Source of the DNA: Streptomyces fulvoviolaceus
GTDB taxonomy: Bacteria > Actinomycetota > Actinomycetes > Streptomycetales > Streptomycetaceae
NCBI RefSeq assembly: GCF_000718165.1
Contig: NZ_JOEY01000003.1
Location: 124,001 to 188,000 of the forward strand
DNA length: 64,000 nt
Direction: 5' to 3'
The translations under genes were made by a program, and so were the position numbers. Shown here piece after piece: positions 16,306 to 25,081 of the stretch; the first letter of the stretch is position 1, and every line of letters begins with the position of its first letter. The notes under the pieces were generated by a model. The model was not told where the DNA came from, did not search any database, and saw nothing but the letters and a program-made list of their open reading frames with translations.

Positions 16306-17196
16306 ATGTACCACACCTGGATGCGGTTCTTCACCCCCGGACCCGCCCACCACCGCCTCGGCCTCGCCTGCCTCGGCGTCGGCCTCCAGTACGGCGCGCT
16401 GCCCACCGTCGGCCCGCGCACCCTCGACCACCACGTCGCCGTGGTGATCAGCACGGGCACCGGCTGGTACCTGGCTTCCGACGGCCGCCGCACGACCGTC
16501 ACCGCGCCCGCACTGCTGTGGCTCACCCCCGGCGTCCCGCACCACTACGCGCCCGACCCCGCCACCGGCTGGGACGAGGGCTTCGTCGACTTCACGGGGC
16601 CCGCCACCGCCACGTACACCGAACTCGGCTACATCGAACCGGACCGTCCGGTGGTGCCGTTGTCGGACGCGACCGGCCCCCGCGGCGTCGTCGCCCGCAT
16701 CGCCCGCGCCGCCCGCCGCGACAACCCCCTCCTGGAGGTGGAGACCGGCGCCGCCGTCCACGAACTCCTCGTCGCCCTGCGCCGCGCCCGCGCCGACCTC
16801 GCACCCGACGGCGACCTCGTCCTCAAGGCCCTCGCCCGTGACGCGTTCAAGCCGATGTCGGTCGCCGACCACGCCGCCCGACACGGCATGACCGCCGCCG
16901 AACTGCGCACCGCCGTCCGCCGCGGCGCCGGCTGCAGCCCCAAGGACTACCTGCTCGGCATCCGTCTCGGCCGCGCCAAGGAACTCCTCGCCGCCACCGA
17001 ACTGCCTGTCGCGGCCGTCGCCCGCCGCGTCGGCTACGACGACCCCGCCTACTTCTCCCGCCTGTTCACCCGCCGCGTCGGCATGGCCCCCGTCCGCTTC
17101 CGCGCCCAACAGGGCCGCACCGTCCCCGGCGGCTGGAGCAACCAGGTCCCCGACCCGGACGATCCACCCAGGATCGAGCCCTCGTACGCCCCGTAA
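16306..17196 (+). CDS. AraC-family transcriptional regulator
   Basis: The 296-residue protein has an N-terminal cupin sensor domain, with LLWLTPGVPHHYAPDPATGW, and a C-terminal double helix-turn-helix. The second helix region carries VAAVARRVGYDDPAYFSRLF and the tail FTRRVGMAPVRFRAQ, which define the AraC family. The frame stays open far upstream but only as a shadow of the opposite-strand genes; ATG 16306 with GGAGG ten bases before it is the credible start. Divergence from the GH35 gene suggests a sugar-responsive local regulator. Confidence 0.88.
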   Translation: MYHTWMRFFTPGPAHHRLGLACLGVGLQYGALPTVGPRTLDHHVAVVISTGTGWYLASDGRRTTVTAPALLWLTPGVPHHYAPDPATGWDEGFVDFTGPATATYTELGYIEPDRPVVPLSDATGPRGVVARIARAARRDNPLLEVETGAAVHELLVALRRARADLAPDGDLVLKALARDAFKPMSVADHAARHGMTAAELRTAVRRGAGCSPKDYLLGIRLGRAKELLAATELPVAAVARRVGYDDPAYFSRLFTRRVGMAPVRFRAQQGRTVPGGWSNQVPDPDDPPRIEPSYAP

Positions 17197-17207
17197 TGTG
17201 GTCGCCC

Positions 17208-17558
17208 ATGACCACCAGCAACACCGGAACCGGTGACGTCGACCCCGCCGTCCGCGAGGAGCTCGCGCGGCTGCGCGACAGCATCGACAACATCGACGCG
17301 GCCGTCGTCCACATGCTCGCCGAACGCTTCAAAGCGACCCAGCAGGTCGGCCACCTCAAGGCCCTGCACCAGCTGCCGCCCGCCGACCCGGCCCGCGAGG
17401 CCCGGCAGATCGAGCGCCTGCGCACCCTCGCCGAGAACGCCAAGCTCGACCCGGCCTTCGCTGAGAAGTTCCTGAATTTCATCATCGCCGAGGTGATCAG
17501 ACACCACGAGCGGATCGCCGAGGACACGATCAACGGCTCGACACATCTGGCGAATTGA
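17208..17558 (+). CDS. Chorismate mutase (AroQ class)
   Basis: The 116-residue all-helical protein matches the AroQ fold that converts chorismate to prephenate for phenylalanine and tyrosine. Key segments are LRDSIDNIDAAVVHMLAERF, with the arginine/aspartate pair of the first helix, KATQQVGHLKA, and PAREARQIERLRTLA. The size is that of a stand-alone mutase. The frame also opens at ATG 17196, which overlaps the AraC stop (TAATG). Neither start has a strong ribosome site; I prefer 17208 because MTTSNTG looks like the natural N-terminus. Confidence 0.82.
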   Translation: MTTSNTGTGDVDPAVREELARLRDSIDNIDAAVVHMLAERFKATQQVGHLKALHQLPPADPAREARQIERLRTLAENAKLDPAFAEKFLNFIIAEVIRHHERIAEDTINGSTHLAN

Positions 17559-17700
17559 CCTCGCTTGATGCCCCGGGGGAGGTGACACGGCGGCCCGCGA
17601 GCGGCATGCTGCGCTGTGCACTCCTTGTCAGCTGACGAGCACACCCCGTCAGTTCTTCGGACATAAGCTGGGTTGTCCCACGTGGGAGGGACGTCGAGCC

Positions 17701-18279
17701 ATGCCGTCGGATACCAGGATCCTCATCGTCGACGACCACGAGGACACGCTGTACGCCCTGGAGAGCGCGCTGGCCCCGCTGGGCTACCGGCTGGGCCGCG
17801 CCACCAGCGGCGACGAGGCCCTCAAGCAGGTCCTGCGCGGCCAGGTCGGCCTCCTCCTGCTCGACGTCCGGATGCCCGGCGTCAGCGGCCTCGACGTGGT
17901 CCGCTACATGCGGCGCGTGGAACAGACACAGCACATTCCCGTCATCCTCCTCACCGGTTTCGGCCCCGACCACGAACTGACCTCCACCGCCTTCGGACTC
18001 GGCGTCGCCGACCTCGTCATGAAACCCATCGACCCGTGGGCGCTGCGCACCAAGGTCCGCTACCTGTTCGACTCCCACCAGCGCCATCTCGCCCTCGAAC
18101 ACGAGGTGCGCGAGTTACGCGCCATGGTCAGGGACCACGCCGCAGCCGCCCCGGTCAAGGACCACACCGACGCCGACGAACCCGCCCCCCGCCCCGCCCT
18201 GCCCCACCCGGACGCCCGGGTTCCGCCCCAGCGTGCGCAGGGGGCGCACAACGGGGAGCTCGAACAGGAACGGACATAG
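17701..18279 (+). CDS. Single-domain response regulator
   Basis: The 192-residue protein begins with a receiver domain: the acidic pocket is IVDDHED, the phosphoacceptor is D55 in LLLLDVRMPGVSGLDVV, a threonine is in ILLTGFG, and the conserved lysine is in VMKPIDPW. After about residue 120 there is a short helix and a low-complexity, proline-rich tail with no DNA-binding or enzymatic output domain. No histidine kinase is adjacent. It probably works by protein-protein contact. ATG 17701 follows a GGGAGGGA ribosome site. Confidence 0.85.
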   Translation: MPSDTRILIVDDHEDTLYALESALAPLGYRLGRATSGDEALKQVLRGQVGLLLLDVRMPGVSGLDVVRYMRRVEQTQHIPVILLTGFGPDHELTSTAFGLGVADLVMKPIDPWALRTKVRYLFDSHQRHLALEHEVRELRAMVRDHAAAAPVKDHTDADEPAPRPALPHPDARVPPQRAQGAHNGELEQERT

Positions 18280-18335
18280 GCCGCGTACCGATCCGCCCCT
18301 GTGCCTTGTCAGTGCGATCAGGCAGCATGTCCTGC

Positions 18336-20843
18336 ATGTCCGTACTGACGCGCGACGAAGCGCAGACCCGTGCCAAGCTCCTCGACGTCCACCGCTACAC
18401 GATCGAACTCGACGTGAGCGCCGGTGACGACACCTTCGACTCCCGCACCGTCATCCGGTTCACCGTGCGCGCGGACCAGGACGTCACGGACACCTTCGTC
18501 GAGCTCAAGCCCGCCGAGCTGCGCTCCGTCACCCTCGACGGACAGCCCCTCGACCCGGACACCCTCCACGAGAACCGGCTGCCCCTGAAGAACCTCGTCC
18601 CCGGCGAGCACGAACTGCGCGTCGACGCGAGCATGCGCTACTCCCGCACCGGCGAGGGCATGCACCGCTTCACCGACCCCACCGACGGCGAGACCTACCT
18701 CTACACGCAGCTGTTCATGGAGGACGTCCAGCGCGTCTTCGCCGCCTTCGACCAGCCCGACCTCAAGTCGGTCTTCGAGCTGTCCGTGAAGGCCCCCGAA
18801 GGCTGGACCGTCCTCGCCAACGGCATCACCGAACACCTCGGCGAGGGCCGCTGGCAGGCCGCCCCCACCCCGCTGATCTCCACCTACCTCGTCGCCGTCG
18901 CCGCCGGCCCCTGGCACTCGGTGCGCACCGAACACCGCGGCCTGCCCTTCGGCCTCCACTGCCGCCGCTCGCTCGCCCCCCACCTCGACACGGACACCGA
19001 CGAGCTCTTCGAGATCACCAAGCAGTGCTACGACCGCTACCACGAGAAGTTCGAGGAGCCCTACCCCTTCGACTCCTACGACCAGGCGTTCGTCCCCGAG
19101 TTCAACGCCGGCGCCATGGAGAACCCCGGACTCGTCACCTTCCGCGACGAGTTCGTCTACCGCTCCGCCGTCACCGACACCGAGCGCCAGACCCGCGCCA
19201 TGGTCATCGCCCACGAGATGGCCCACATGTGGTTCGGCGACCTCGTCACCCTGCGCTGGTGGGACGACATCTGGCTCAACGAGTCCTTCGCCGAGTACAT
19301 GGGCTACCAGACCCTCACCGAGGCGACCCGCTTCACCGACACCTGGACCGACTTCGGCGTCGTCCGCAAGGCCTGGGGCTACGACGCCGACCAGCGCCCC
19401 TCCACCCACCCCGTCGCCCCCGAGAACGTCGACGACACCGCCTCCGCACTGCTGAACTTCGACGGCATCTCCTACGCCAAGGGCGCCTCCGCACTGCGCC
19501 AACTGGTCGCCTGGCTCGGCGAGAAGGACTTCCTCGCCGGCATCAACACCCACTTCGCCCGGCACAGGTTCGGCAACGCCGCCCTCGCCGACTTCATCGA
19601 CTCCCTCGCCTCCGCCACCGAACGCGACGTCCACGCCTGGGCCGACGACTGGCTGAGCACCACCGGCGTCGACACCCTCACCCCGACCGTCACCCGCGGC
19701 GACGAGGGCACGTACACGCTGCTCGTCGACCGCGCCGGCAGCCGCCCGCACCGCATCGCCGTCGGCCTCTACGACCGGTCCCTGGCTGAAGTCGCAGCCG
19801 ACGAGGGCCGCCACCTCGTCCTGCGCGAACGCCTCGACCTCGACATCCCGCAGAGCACCCCGCTGCCCATCGGCAAGCGGCCCACGCTCCTGCTGCTGAA
19901 CGACGGCGACCTCACCTACACCAAGGTCCGCTTCGACGCCGAGTCCTTCGACGCGGTCGGCGCGAGCCTGTCCGGTCTGCCCGAGCCGCTGACCCGCGCG
20001 GTCGTCTGGAACGCCCTGCGCGACGCCGTCCGTGACGCCGAACTCCCCGCCTCCGCCTACCTGGACGCCGCCCGCGCCCACCTCCCGCACGAGACGGACC
20101 TCGCCCTCGTCCAGGGCGTCCTCGCCTTCGCCTCCACCTTCGTCGCCGACCGCTACCTCACCCCCGAGCAGCGGCCCGCCGCCCTGTCCACCCTCTCCTC
20201 TCTCTGCCGCGACCTCATGCGCCGCACCGAGGACGGCGACAACCCCGGCCTGCGCCTGATCGCCGTACGCCACTTCATCCACGTCGCCGCCCACCCCGAC
20301 ACCATCGCCGCCTGGTTCGCCGACGGCACCGTCCCCGGCGGCCCCGAACTCGACCCCGAACTGCGCTGGCGCGTCCTGGCCCGCCTCGCCGTCCTCGGCG
20401 CCACCGACGAGGCCGCGATCGCCGCCGAACTCGAGCGCGACCCGTCCGCCACCGGCCAGGAGGGCGCCGCCCGCTGCCGCGCCGCGCTGCCCGACGAGGA
20501 GGCCAAGGCGAGGGCCTGGGAGGCGATGTTCGCGCGCGACGACCTCTCCAACTACCTGTTCACCGCCACCGCCCAGGGCTTCTGGCAGCCCGAACAGGCC
20601 GATCTCGTACGGCAGTACGTGCCCCGCTACTACGAGGACGCGGTCGCCGTCGCCGCCCGCCGCGGCCCCGCCATCGCCGACGCCGCCGGACGCTGGGCCT
20701 TCCCCGCCGACGCCGTGGACACCGACACGCTCCGCCTCGGCGAGGCCTGCCTGAGCGACGCCGACCTCATCCCGGCCCTGCGCCGCAAGCTCGTCGACCA
20801 ACTCGACGACCTGGGACGGGCGTTGCGGGTACGGGGGGTCTAG
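18336..20843 (+). CDS. pepN: Aminopeptidase N (M1 metallopeptidase)
   Basis: This 835-residue enzyme removes N-terminal residues from peptides. It shows the M1 hallmarks: GAMEN at residues 259-263 and the zinc site HEMAHMWFGDLVTLRWWDD (H293, E294, H297) followed by the ligand glutamate in WLNESFAEY. The N-terminal saddle and C-terminal helical domain are complete. An in-frame ATG at 18327 gives three extra residues; ATG 18336 (MSVLTRDEA) matches the usual actinobacterial start. A strong hairpin terminator follows 10 bases after the stop. Confidence 0.93.
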   Translation: MSVLTRDEAQTRAKLLDVHRYTIELDVSAGDDTFDSRTVIRFTVRADQDVTDTFVELKPAELRSVTLDGQPLDPDTLHENRLPLKNLVPGEHELRVDASMRYSRTGEGMHRFTDPTDGETYLYTQLFMEDVQRVFAAFDQPDLKSVFELSVKAPEGWTVLANGITEHLGEGRWQAAPTPLISTYLVAVAAGPWHSVRTEHRGLPFGLHCRRSLAPHLDTDTDELFEITKQCYDRYHEKFEEPYPFDSYDQAFVPEFNAGAMENPGLVTFRDEFVYRSAVTDTERQTRAMVIAHEMAHMWFGDLVTLRWWDDIWLNESFAEYMGYQTLTEATRFTDTWTDFGVVRKAWGYDADQRPSTHPVAPENVDDTASALLNFDGISYAKGASALRQLVAWLGEKDFLAGINTHFARHRFGNAALADFIDSLASATERDVHAWADDWLSTTGVDTLTPTVTRGDEGTYTLLVDRAGSRPHRIAVGLYDRSLAEVAADEGRHLVLRERLDLDIPQSTPLPIGKRPTLLLLNDGDLTYTKVRFDAESFDAVGASLSGLPEPLTRAVVWNALRDAVRDAELPASAYLDAARAHLPHETDLALVQGVLAFASTFVADRYLTPEQRPAALSTLSSLCRDLMRRTEDGDNPGLRLIAVRHFIHVAAHPDTIAAWFADGTVPGGPELDPELRWRVLARLAVLGATDEAAIAAELERDPSATGQEGAARCRAALPDEEAKARAWEAMFARDDLSNYLFTATAQGFWQPEQADLVRQYVPRYYEDAVAVAARRGPAIADAAGRWAFPADAVDTDTLRLGEACLSDADLIPALRRKLVDQLDDLGRALRVRGV

Positions 20844-20853
20844 TTCCACCGCT

Positions 20854-20889
20854 GCGGGCCGATCCTCCCCGAGGGGAGGATCGGCCCGC
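20854..20889 (+). terminator. Perfect 17-bp hairpin terminator after pepN
   Basis: GCGGGCCGATCCTCCCC and its exact complement are separated by GA. The stem is very GC-rich and has no U-run, as is common for Streptomyces terminators. It begins 10 bases after the pepN stop. Confidence 0.85.
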
Positions 20890-21035
20890 ACTCCCTGTAG
20901 TGCAGGGGACCTCCCCGACACGCTTTCCCCGTACGGACGTACCCCCTTTCGGGTTCCGATCGTTGGACTTCCCGGGCGCACGAACGCAACCACGTTCAAG
21001 CTGGAACTCCCTCTGCCCAGCGCCCGGAGGACACC

Positions 21036-22460
21036 ATGAGCACGCCGCCCCTCGCGTCAGGGCCCGAAGGCCCCGCCGCCCTGCGCCCGTTGCTCGACAC
21101 CGTCCTGGATGCGCTGCGGGAGGGCGCGCGGGCGCGTGGGGGGCCGCTGCCGGCGGGCGGCCCGGACGCGGTCGCGGCGCGGGTGCGGGATGCGGTGGGG
21201 GACGTACTCCCGTCCGACGGTGATCCGGACGCTCTACGGCACCTCGTGCGGGCCCTGGCCGAGGGTTCAGCCGACCCCGCCGATCCCCTGTGCGCCGCCC
21301 ACCTCCACTGCCCACCCCTCGCCGTCGCGGCGGCAGCCGACCTCGCGGCAAGCGTCCTCAACCCGTCCCTGGACTCCTGGGACCAGGCACCGGCGGCTTC
21401 GGAGCTGGAGGAGTTGGTTGTACAGGCACTCGCCGGGGAGGTCTACGCCGCTAGGGGCGCGGGGAACTGCGCGACCAGCCCCCACCGGCCCGCACCCAAC
21501 AACACGCCGAACCCACCCCACGCCCTAGTGACAACCGGCGGCACCGAATCCAACCAACTCGCCCTCCTCCTCGCCCGCGAGACCCACGGCCAAGGCGTCC
21601 GACTCGTCTGCGGGGCCAACGCCCACCACTCCCTGCCGAGGGCCGCCTGGCTGCTGGGGATGCCCGACCCGGTCATCGTCCCCGCGCCCGCAGGCGTCCT
21701 CGACCCCGCAGCCCTCGACGAGGCCCTCACCGAACTCCCCGGCCCCCACCTCGTCGCCGCCACCGCAGGCACCACCGACGCCGGCCTCATCGACCCGCTC
21801 CCCGAGATCGCCCGCCTCTGCACAGCCCACGGCGCCCGTCTCCACATCGACGCGGCCTACGGGGGAGGGCTCCTGTTCAGCAACCGGCACCGCGAGAAGC
21901 TCACCGGCCTGAGCGCCGCCGACACCGTCACCCTCGACCTGCACAAACTCGGCTGGCAACCGGTCGCCGCAGGCCTCCTCGCCGTCCAGAACCCCCACGA
22001 CCTCGCGGCCCTCCACCAGCACGCCGACTACCTCAACGCCGACGACGACACCGAAGCCGGCCTGCCCGACCTGCTCGGCCGCTCCCTGCGCACCACCCGC
22101 CGCCCCGACATCCTCAAGATCGCCGTCACCCTCAGGACCCTCGGCCGCACCGGACTCGGCGCCCTCGTCGACCAAGTCTGCGACCGGGCACGGGAGTTCG
22201 CAGACCTCGTCCAAGACCACCCCGGCTTCGAACTCCACGCCCCGCCCACCATCAGCACGGTCCTGTTCCGGCCGGTGGGCGCCACCGACGACGCCGTGGC
22301 CGCCGTACGCCGAAAACTCCTCACCGACGGCCGGGCCGTCCTCGCCCGCGCCCGCACCGACGGGCGGCTCTGGCTCAAGGCCACCCTCCTCAACCCCCAC
22401 ACCCGGCCGGGCGACCTCGCCGGGCTCCTGAAACTCGTGGAAGGAACCACCCCCAGATGA
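21036..22460 (+). CDS. PLP-dependent group II decarboxylase, DesA-like
   Basis: The 474-residue protein belongs to the group II PLP decarboxylases (lysine, diaminobutyrate, DesA). Motifs are ALVTTGGTESNQLALLLARE, the PLP aspartate in LHIDAAYGGGLLFS, and the Schiff-base lysine in TLDLHKLGWQPVAAG. It overlaps the following N-hydroxylase by 4 bases (ATGA), the same pairing as desA-desB, where lysine is decarboxylated to cadaverine and then N-hydroxylated. DesC and DesD homologues are absent nearby. Odd feature: about residues 140-154 (ARGAGNCATSPHRPAP) are encoded by a Streptomyces interspersed repeat sitting in frame just before the catalytic domain. Confidence 0.84.
   Translation: MSTPPLASGPEGPAALRPLLDTVLDALREGARARGGPLPAGGPDAVAARVRDAVGDVLPSDGDPDALRHLVRALAEGSADPADPLCAAHLHCPPLAVAAAADLAASVLNPSLDSWDQAPAASELEELVVQALAGEVYAARGAGNCATSPHRPAPNNTPNPPHALVTTGGTESNQLALLLARETHGQGVRLVCGANAHHSLPRAAWLLGMPDPVIVPAPAGVLDPAALDEALTELPGPHLVAATAGTTDAGLIDPLPEIARLCTAHGARLHIDAAYGGGLLFSNRHREKLTGLSAADTVTLDLHKLGWQPVAAGLLAVQNPHDLAALHQHADYLNADDDTEAGLPDLLGRSLRTTRRPDILKIAVTLRTLGRTGLGALVDQVCDRAREFADLVQDHPGFELHAPPTISTVLFRPVGATDDAVAAVRRKLLTDGRAVLARARTDGRLWLKATLLNPHTRPGDLAGLLKLVEGTTPR
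21452..21497. repeat. Streptomyces interspersed repeat, family B, inside the decarboxylase gene
   Basis: The element starts TAGGGGCGCGGGGAACTGCG and continues CGACCAGCCCCCACCGGCCC. An almost identical copy lies between genes at 45855-45900, and a variant copy lies at 55981-56050. Here it adds about 15 codons to a PLP decarboxylase without breaking the frame. Confidence 0.82.
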
Positions 22461-23875
22461 CCCACCCCCCACGCCACGAGCCCGACGCACCCCGCGACCT
22501 GGTCGGCATCGGCATCGGCCCCGTCAACCTCTCGCTCGCCGCCCTCGCCCACCCCCTCGCCGAACTCGACACCGTCTTCTACGAACAGCGCCCCACCTTC
22601 GACTGGCACCCCGGCCTGCTCATCGACGGCGCCACCATCCAAGTCCCCTTCCTCGCCGACCTGGTGACCCTCGCCGACCCCGCCAGCCCCTGGAGCTTCC
22701 TCAGCTACCTCAAGGCCCGCGACCGCCTCTTCCCCTTCTACTTCGCCGAGCGCTTCCACATCCAGCGCGCCGAGTACGACGCCTACTGCCGCTGGGTGGC
22801 GGAGAACCTCCCCGGACTCCACTTCGGCCACCAGGTCGACGCCATCCGCTTCAACCCCGAACGCGACGTGTTCGAGGTCGACTTCACCCAGCTCGACTCC
22901 GACGGAGAAGCCGAGGCCCTCGGCCGTACCTACACCAAGAACATCGTCCTCGGCATCGGCACCGAACCGTACGTCCCCGAACCCCTCAAGCCCCTCGTCG
23001 AGGCGCCCGGCGTGCCCGTCGTCCACGCCGCCGACTACCTCGACCACCGCGCCGCCCTCCTCGCCGCCGACCACGTCACCGTCATCGGCTCGGGACAGTC
23101 CGGCGCCGAGGTCTTCCTCGACCTGCTCCGCAACCGCCCGGCGGGCCGCGAGAGACTCCACTGGCTCGGCCGCACCGAGGCCTTCGCGCCCATGGAGTAC
23201 TCCAAGCTCGGCCTGGAGCACTTCACCCCCGACTACACCCGCTACTTCCACGCCCTCGCCGAAGGCACCCGCGACCGGCTCGTCACCACCCAGTGGCAGC
23301 TCCACAAGGGCATCGACTCCGACACCATCGCCGCCATCCACGACGAGCTCTACCGCCGCACCCTGCACGGCGGCTGGCCCGACGCCGTCCTCACCCCCGG
23401 CGTCCGCGTCCGCACCGCCGGCCGCATCGCGACGACCAAGATCGAACTCCACCTGGAACACCTCCAGCAGAGCAGCCGCTCCCGCCTCACCACCGACGCC
23501 GTCGTCCTCGCCACCGGCTACCGCGAACGCCCCCTCGGCCGCATCCTCGCCGGCCTCGACCCCTACCTGCGCCGCGACAGCCGCGAACGCCCCCGCGTCG
23601 ACGAACAGTTCCGCCTGGTCCTCGACCCCTCCGTCACCGGCGCCGGCTGCCAGGTATACGTCCAGAACGCCGAACGCCACACCCACGGCGTCGGCACCCC
23701 CGACCTCGGCCTCGCCGCCTGGCGCAGCGCGACGATCCTCAACTCCCTGACCGGCAAGGACCCCTACCCGCTGCCTTCCCGAACGGCCTTCACCACCTTC
23801 GGCCTCGAACCGCAGCCCCGGATCCCGTCCGCCCGACAGGCCCCGACGCTCACGCCCCTGGTCGAAGGACGGTAA
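22457..23875 (+). CDS. Flavin N-hydroxylase of the lysine/ornithine monooxygenase family, DesB-like
   Basis: The 472-residue protein is a class B flavin monooxygenase. It has the FAD motif GIGIGPVNLSLAALAHPL, the NADPH motif VIGSGQSGAEVFLDLL, and the late motif VVLATGYRERPLG. The segment FDWHPGLLIDGATIQVPFLA is typical of siderophore lysine/cadaverine/ornithine N-hydroxylases. Translational overlap with the decarboxylase gene suggests that the amine made by that enzyme is its substrate. No hydroxamate acyltransferase or siderophore synthetase follows; the next gene is an SGNH hydrolase. Confidence 0.88.
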   Translation: MTHPPRHEPDAPRDLVGIGIGPVNLSLAALAHPLAELDTVFYEQRPTFDWHPGLLIDGATIQVPFLADLVTLADPASPWSFLSYLKARDRLFPFYFAERFHIQRAEYDAYCRWVAENLPGLHFGHQVDAIRFNPERDVFEVDFTQLDSDGEAEALGRTYTKNIVLGIGTEPYVPEPLKPLVEAPGVPVVHAADYLDHRAALLAADHVTVIGSGQSGAEVFLDLLRNRPAGRERLHWLGRTEAFAPMEYSKLGLEHFTPDYTRYFHALAEGTRDRLVTTQWQLHKGIDSDTIAAIHDELYRRTLHGGWPDAVLTPGVRVRTAGRIATTKIELHLEHLQQSSRSRLTTDAVVLATGYRERPLGRILAGLDPYLRRDSRERPRVDEQFRLVLDPSVTGAGCQVYVQNAERHTHGVGTPDLGLAAWRSATILNSLTGKDPYPLPSRTAFTTFGLEPQPRIPSARQAPTLTPLVEGR

Positions 23876-23926
23876 GAAAACGGGCTGAGCAGGAAGAACC
23901 CCGGCGGCGGTCATGTTGCCCCCGAC

Positions 23927-25075
23927 ATGACCACCACCTGGATCGCCGCCCACCGCACCGCCGTCCTCAGCCCCCACGAGAGCTTCGCGCTGTGGGAGTC
24001 CCGCGGCTTCACCGACCAGACCGTACGGCAGTCCCTGCGCCTGGCCGGAGGCGGCGAGGCGGTCCGCATACGGCTGAGCAACCGGTACGGCAAGGACCCC
24101 CTGGAGATCGGCGGCGCCCACCTCGCCCTGCGCACCAAGGGCAGCGGCATCGACCCCGCCAGCGACACACCCCTGCGCTTCTCGGGCACGTCGACGACCA
24201 CGATCCCCGCCGGCGAGGAACTCGTCAGCGACCCGGTCGAGCTGCCCGTCAGCGCGGGGGAGGAGCTCACCCTCAGCCTCTACCTGCCGGGCGACACGGG
24301 ACTCACCACCTTCTCCACCGTCCCCTACGACACCGGATACGCCGCCGCCGGCAACCAGCTGTCCGCCACCTCGCTCGAAGGCGCCGAGGAGTTCGGCACC
24401 GGGCACCTCCTCACCGGCGTCGACGTCCTCGCCCCCGAAGGCACCCGCATCGCCGTAGCCTTCGGAGACTCCTGGATCGAGGGCGCGGCCACCACCCCCG
24501 GCGCCGACAACAGCTTCCCCGCCCAGCTCGGCCGCCGCCTGGCCCAGGGCTGGATCGTCAACCAGGGCCTCTCCGGCAACCGCCTGCTCAGCGACCAGAT
24601 CGGCGAACACCTCCTGGCCCGCATCCAACGCGACGTCCTCGACGTGCCCGGCGTCAGCCACGTCCTGATCCACATCGGCCTCAACGACCTCGGCATGCCC
24701 GGCCACATCGCCCACCCCGAACCCGCCGACGGACCCACCGCCGCCGAGTTCACCACCGGCCTGACCACCCTCGCCGACCGCCTCCACACCGCCGGCCTCA
24801 CCGTCATCGGCTCCACCATCGGCCCCTACCGAGGCACCGTCTACGACGGCTACGACAGCGAGCGCGGCCAGACCGTACGCCGTGAGATCAACACCTGGCT
24901 CCTCGGCGACGACCACCCCTTCGACGCGGTCGTCGACATCGCCGCCGCCGTCGCCGACCCGGACCAACCCGACCGGATCCGCGAGGAGTTCAACAGCGGC
25001 GACGGCCTCCACGTCAACGACGCCGGCGCGAAAGCCATCGCCGACGCCGTGGACGTGTCCTTGCTGACGCTCTGA
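23927..25075 (+). CDS. SGNH/GDSL-family hydrolase
   Basis: The 382-residue protein has an N-terminal beta-rich domain of about 170 residues and a C-terminal SGNH esterase domain. Catalytic serine is S182 in AVAFGDSWIEG, the glycine/asparagine blocks are NQGLSGNRL and HIGLNDLGM, and the Asp-His pair is D359/H362 in GDGLHVND. No signal peptide is visible, so it is probably cytoplasmic. It starts 51 bases after the N-hydroxylase and may be co-transcribed. The substrate cannot be read from sequence. Confidence 0.87.
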   Translation: MTTTWIAAHRTAVLSPHESFALWESRGFTDQTVRQSLRLAGGGEAVRIRLSNRYGKDPLEIGGAHLALRTKGSGIDPASDTPLRFSGTSTTTIPAGEELVSDPVELPVSAGEELTLSLYLPGDTGLTTFSTVPYDTGYAAAGNQLSATSLEGAEEFGTGHLLTGVDVLAPEGTRIAVAFGDSWIEGAATTPGADNSFPAQLGRRLAQGWIVNQGLSGNRLLSDQIGEHLLARIQRDVLDVPGVSHVLIHIGLNDLGMPGHIAHPEPADGPTAAEFTTGLTTLADRLHTAGLTVIGSTIGPYRGTVYDGYDSERGQTVRREINTWLLGDDHPFDAVVDIAAAVADPDQPDRIREEFNSGDGLHVNDAGAKAIADAVDVSLLTL

Positions 25076-25081
25076 AAGGCT

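Noticed and set aside
16592..16943. Short minus-strand frames opposite the AraC gene
   Set aside because: Arg/Gly-rich shadow translations with no ribosome sites.
13609..17196. A 1195-residue open frame that could be read as a giant AraC fusion protein
   Set aside because: Only the last 296 residues are meaningful; the rest is antisense to the metallopeptidase and GH35 genes. A ribosome site and ATG at 16306 give the real start.
20890..21035. Iron-box (DmdR/IdeR) operator before the DesA-like gene
   Set aside because: No TTAGGTTAGGCTCACCTAA-like sequence could be found.
18318..25012. Very long open frames on the minus strand (for example 18318-20999 and 22028-25012)
   Set aside because: They are antisense shadows of pepN, the decarboxylase, N-hydroxylase and SGNH genes. 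Their translations are repetitive Gly/Val/Glu/Asp strings caused by high GC in the codon positions of the real genes.
21036..25075. Complete desferrioxamine biosynthetic cluster
   Set aside because: Only DesA-like and DesB-like genes are present; the following gene is an SGNH hydrolase, not DesC or DesD.
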